Source: an uncultured Bacilli bacterium (GTDB taxonomy: Bacteria; Bacillota_I; Bacilli_A; RF39; UBA660). Taken from it: 64,000 nucleotides of DNA. Shown here piece by piece: positions 62,526 through 64,000 of the stretch; positions within the stretch are counted from its first letter, which is position 1, and each line of letters starts with the position of its first letter. The stretch is taken from the NCBI GenBank assembly GCA_934102335.1, contig CAKOSP010000005.1, positions 68,179 through 132,178 on the forward strand, given 5' to 3'. A program made the position numbers and the translations under genes. Under the pieces are notes generated by a model, which ran no database searches, was not told the origin of the DNA, and saw only the letters and a program-made list of their open reading frames with translations.

Positions 62526-62973
62526 ATGAAAATGAAAAATTTAATTGTTTATTATTCTTATGAAGGAAATAGTGAAGTAATTAGTAAGGCAATACAAGAA
62601 GTAATTAGTGTTGATGTATTAAAAATTGTGCCTAAAAAAGAAAACAAAAAGTCTATTTAGATTTGTTTGGGGTGGTATGCAAGTTTATATGACTAAGAAA
62701 CCAGAATTAGAGAAGTATACGATTGATTTATCTAAGTACGATAATATAATTATAGGTTCGCCTTGTTGGTTTGGAACTAATGAAATAAAAGATAAAAATA
62801 TATTCTTATTTGTATGTAATGATGGTAATATGAGAAATACATGGAAGAATTATGAAAAAACGTTAAGGGGAAATAAAATAGTTAGTAAAATTGATTTTGT
62901 TTATCCTGTAAAAAACGGCATTGAAGAAGCTAAAAATAAAGCTAAAGAATGGATTGTAGGTTATTTAAAATAA
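62526..62973 (+). pseudogene. Frameshifted flavodoxin-like gene
   Basis: The first frame MKNLIVYYSYEGNSEVISKA (FMN-loop YYSYEGNSE) stops at TAG near 62660, while another frame (from about 62630) continues SLFRFVWGGMQVYMTK, IIIGSPCWFGTNE and IFLFVCNDGNM. A shift occurred in the A-rich stretch at about 62634-62651. The region after GSPCWFGTNE is also shorter than usual, suggesting a further internal deletion. Confidence 0.72.
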
Positions 62974-62995
62974 TATATTAATTTTTAATATCATT

Positions 62996-63030
62996 AGATC
63001 AGGCTTAAACGTTTGGTCTTTTATTTTTTT
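62996..63030 (+). terminator. Terminator after the flavodoxin remnant
   Basis: AGATCAGG (62996-63003) pairs with TTTGGTCT (63012-63019) with several G-U pairs, then a T-rich run. Confidence 0.55.
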
Positions 63031-63099
63031 TACTAAATTTGTTTAAAATATTTATAATATTTATCATTATTTGATGAAATCTTTTTTCAAAATTTTAAC

Positions 63100-63208
63100 A
63101 AAAAAACTAATCCGTTTCTAGATTAGTTATCTATTTAAGCTCAAAAAATTCGAGCAGATTTCATTATGGAGCGGTTTAAATACATCTTACGAACTCGCTC
63201 TCTTTCTA
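63100..63208 (-). ncRNA. Candidate structured small RNA, about 110 nt
   Basis: Read on the minus strand: a promoter (63215-63243), then a hairpin with GAGCG...CGCTC arms, a second hairpin GCTCGAA-TTT-TTTGAGC, and a terminator stem AACTAATC/GATTAGTT (63105-63128) with 8-nt loop followed by seven U. No ORF of useful length or RBS is in it. It does not match 6S, SRP, tmRNA or RNase P features that I can recall. Could be a regulatory RNA or an antisense transcript. Confidence 0.55.
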
Positions 63209-63214
63209 TATATG

Positions 63215-63243
63215 ATTATACATCATTTTTCCTTAAATAACAA
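63215..63243 (-). promoter_or_regulatory. Promoter of the candidate small RNA
   Basis: On the minus strand: -35 TTGTTA (plus 63238-63243), 17-nt spacer, -10 TATAAT (plus 63215-63220). Start expected near 63208. Confidence 0.65.
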
Positions 63244-63300
63244 ATTTTAATAATTAAAATGTCAATTTCTATGATATAATTATACATAGAAGTGACAGAT

Positions 63301-63321
63301 AAATAGTAATTTGTTGAAATG
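63301..63321 (+). repeat. 21-nt leader repeat, copy 1 (copy 2 at 63924-63944)
   Basis: AAATAGTAATTTG-[T/C]-TGAAATG lies just upstream of the RBS of both lipoprotein-like genes. One mismatch. Confidence 0.6.
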
Positions 63322-63332
63322 GAAGATTGATT

Positions 63333-63899
63333 ATGAGAAAGATATTATTTGCTATTTTACTATGTGGGGTTATGGCTTTAGGATTAACAGGATGTGGCAA
63401 GTCTAGTGTAGAGGATGCTAAAAAAGGTTTACAAGAAAGTCAAGAAAAATATGGTTCCGTTGAAAAAGAAACAACTGATGCTTTAGTTGCAAAATTTAAT
63501 ACTGAAGTAATGGATAATGATGGTTCTTCTTTAAATTCAGCATCAACTGATTATTTAACTGAATATAATAATCAGTATTGGTATGGATTACTTGATGGAG
63601 TTTCATTAGTAATTGTTCCAGAAAAATATACAGGAGATAAAGCAACTGACATTGTAGACTATATGCTAATTTATGTAGATAAAGCTAGTAAGTATGGTGA
63701 TGCTGCACTTACATATGCTAAACATTTAATAAAAGCAAATTATAATGAGGCAACGGAAACTGAAATTAATACATTATTAGATGAAGCAAAAACTAAATCG
63801 ACTACTGGTAAAACAGCATATAACGGAAAAGGTATCTCTGTTGGTTATTTAGATAGCAGTGATTATTATCAATATCAAGTATTAAGATTTTACAAATAA
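63333..63899 (+). CDS. Lipoprotein, unknown function
   Basis: 188 residues from ATG at 63333, with GGAAG 7 nt upstream; the TTG at 63327 is rejected. Signal peptide MRKILFAILLCGVMALGL followed by lipobox LTGC, so the mature protein starts at Cys about 21 and is lipid-anchored after Lgt. The mature part is acidic and helical. No family recognised. A second gene with the same leader starts at 63960. -10 TATAAT at 63275-63280. Confidence 0.8.
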   Translation: MRKILFAILLCGVMALGLTGCGKSSVEDAKKGLQESQEKYGSVEKETTDALVAKFNTEVMDNDGSSLNSASTDYLTEYNNQYWYGLLDGVSLVIVPEKYTGDKATDIVDYMLIYVDKASKYGDAALTYAKHLIKANYNEATETEINTLLDEAKTKSTTGKTAYNGKGISVGYLDSSDYYQYQVLRFYK

Positions 63900-63959
63900 T
63901 TATAATTTATTGATTAGTTAGACAAATAGTAATTTGCTGAAATGATTGGAGGAATGGGT

Positions 63960-64000
63960 ATGAAAAATAAAAATGTATTATTTGCAGTATTAGGTATAAT
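63960..64000 (+). CDS. Second lipoprotein-like gene (cut by window end)
   Basis: ATG at 63960 with TTGGAGGAATGG upstream; the visible part reads MKNKNVLFAVLGI, similar to the N-terminus of the preceding lipoprotein (MRKILFAILLCG). The upstream 21 nt AAATAGTAATTTG-x-TGAAATG (63924-63944) repeats 63301-63321 with one mismatch, so this looks like a tandem duplicate. Confidence 0.55.
   Translation, partial: MKNKNVLFAVLGI

Noticed and set aside
63100..63208. Minus-strand RNA as 6S, SRP RNA or a T-box
   Set aside because: Too short for 6S, lacks the SRP GGAA tetraloop context and lacks the UGGN T-box core.
1..64000. Mycoplasma code with TGA as tryptophan
   Set aside because: Several genes end at TGA with a correctly placed next start (for example 19305-19307 and the ATGA junctions), so TGA is a stop.

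Overview
The window is very AT-rich, tightly packed chromosomal DNA of a low-GC, single-membrane (Firmicutes/Bacilli-type) bacterium. TGA is used as a normal stop (for example at 19305-19307), so this is not a UGA-Trp mycoplasma code. A lineage near the uncultured gut Bacilli/'RF39' group or a small-genome Clostridia relative fits the T-box control of serS, the TagGH/TagO-like wall-polymer genes, Lgt with lipobox proteins, SipW-type signal peptides and the CotF-like pair. That placement is inference; no rRNA or tRNA gene was recognised.

Layout. 1-2951: end of a SUF iron-sulfur operon (sufC, a very short sufD-like gene, sufS, sufU). 2934-5040: a serine T-box followed by a GNAT gene and serS. 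5000-6182: a SipW-type surface-protein gene between direct repeats. 6434-11005: a large anchored protein, miaB and nagZ. 11062-32933: a long wall/surface polysaccharide region with TagO-like priming, polymerase, LtaS-like sulfatase, TagGH exporter, several glycosyltransferases, FAD enzyme, pyruvyltransferase, WecB, deacetylase, a YidC-TagF-like fusion, an aminotransferase and a cytidylyltransferase-oxidoreductase fusion. 32998-48709: lgt, cysS with a candidate Cys-Cys leader peptide, protease, phosphoesterases, pseudouridine synthase, uvrB with a candidate LexA box, CBS-pyrophosphatase, SDR and a membrane glycosyltransferase. 48735-56288: CotF-like coat pair, aminopeptidase, DUF4186, a second surface-protein cassette and small membrane or lipoprotein genes. 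56533-58512: HelD. 58545-61805: a RiPP-like locus with a 40-residue Cys-containing precursor, hairpin, radical SAM/SPASM enzyme, PP2C phosphatase and APH-fold kinase-like protein. 61818-62973: decayed genes. 63100-64000: a candidate minus-strand structured RNA and two tandem lipoprotein genes.

How the parts fit. The 11-33 kb genes could together make a lipid-linked wall glycopolymer: undecaprenyl-phosphate priming, UDP-ManNAc supply, chain building, pyruvyl, phosphoglycerol and deacetyl modification, and export. The most unusual items are the RiPP-like locus, the two surface proteins with conserved ends and different centres, the cysS leader peptide, the YidC-TagF fusion and the orphan structured RNA.
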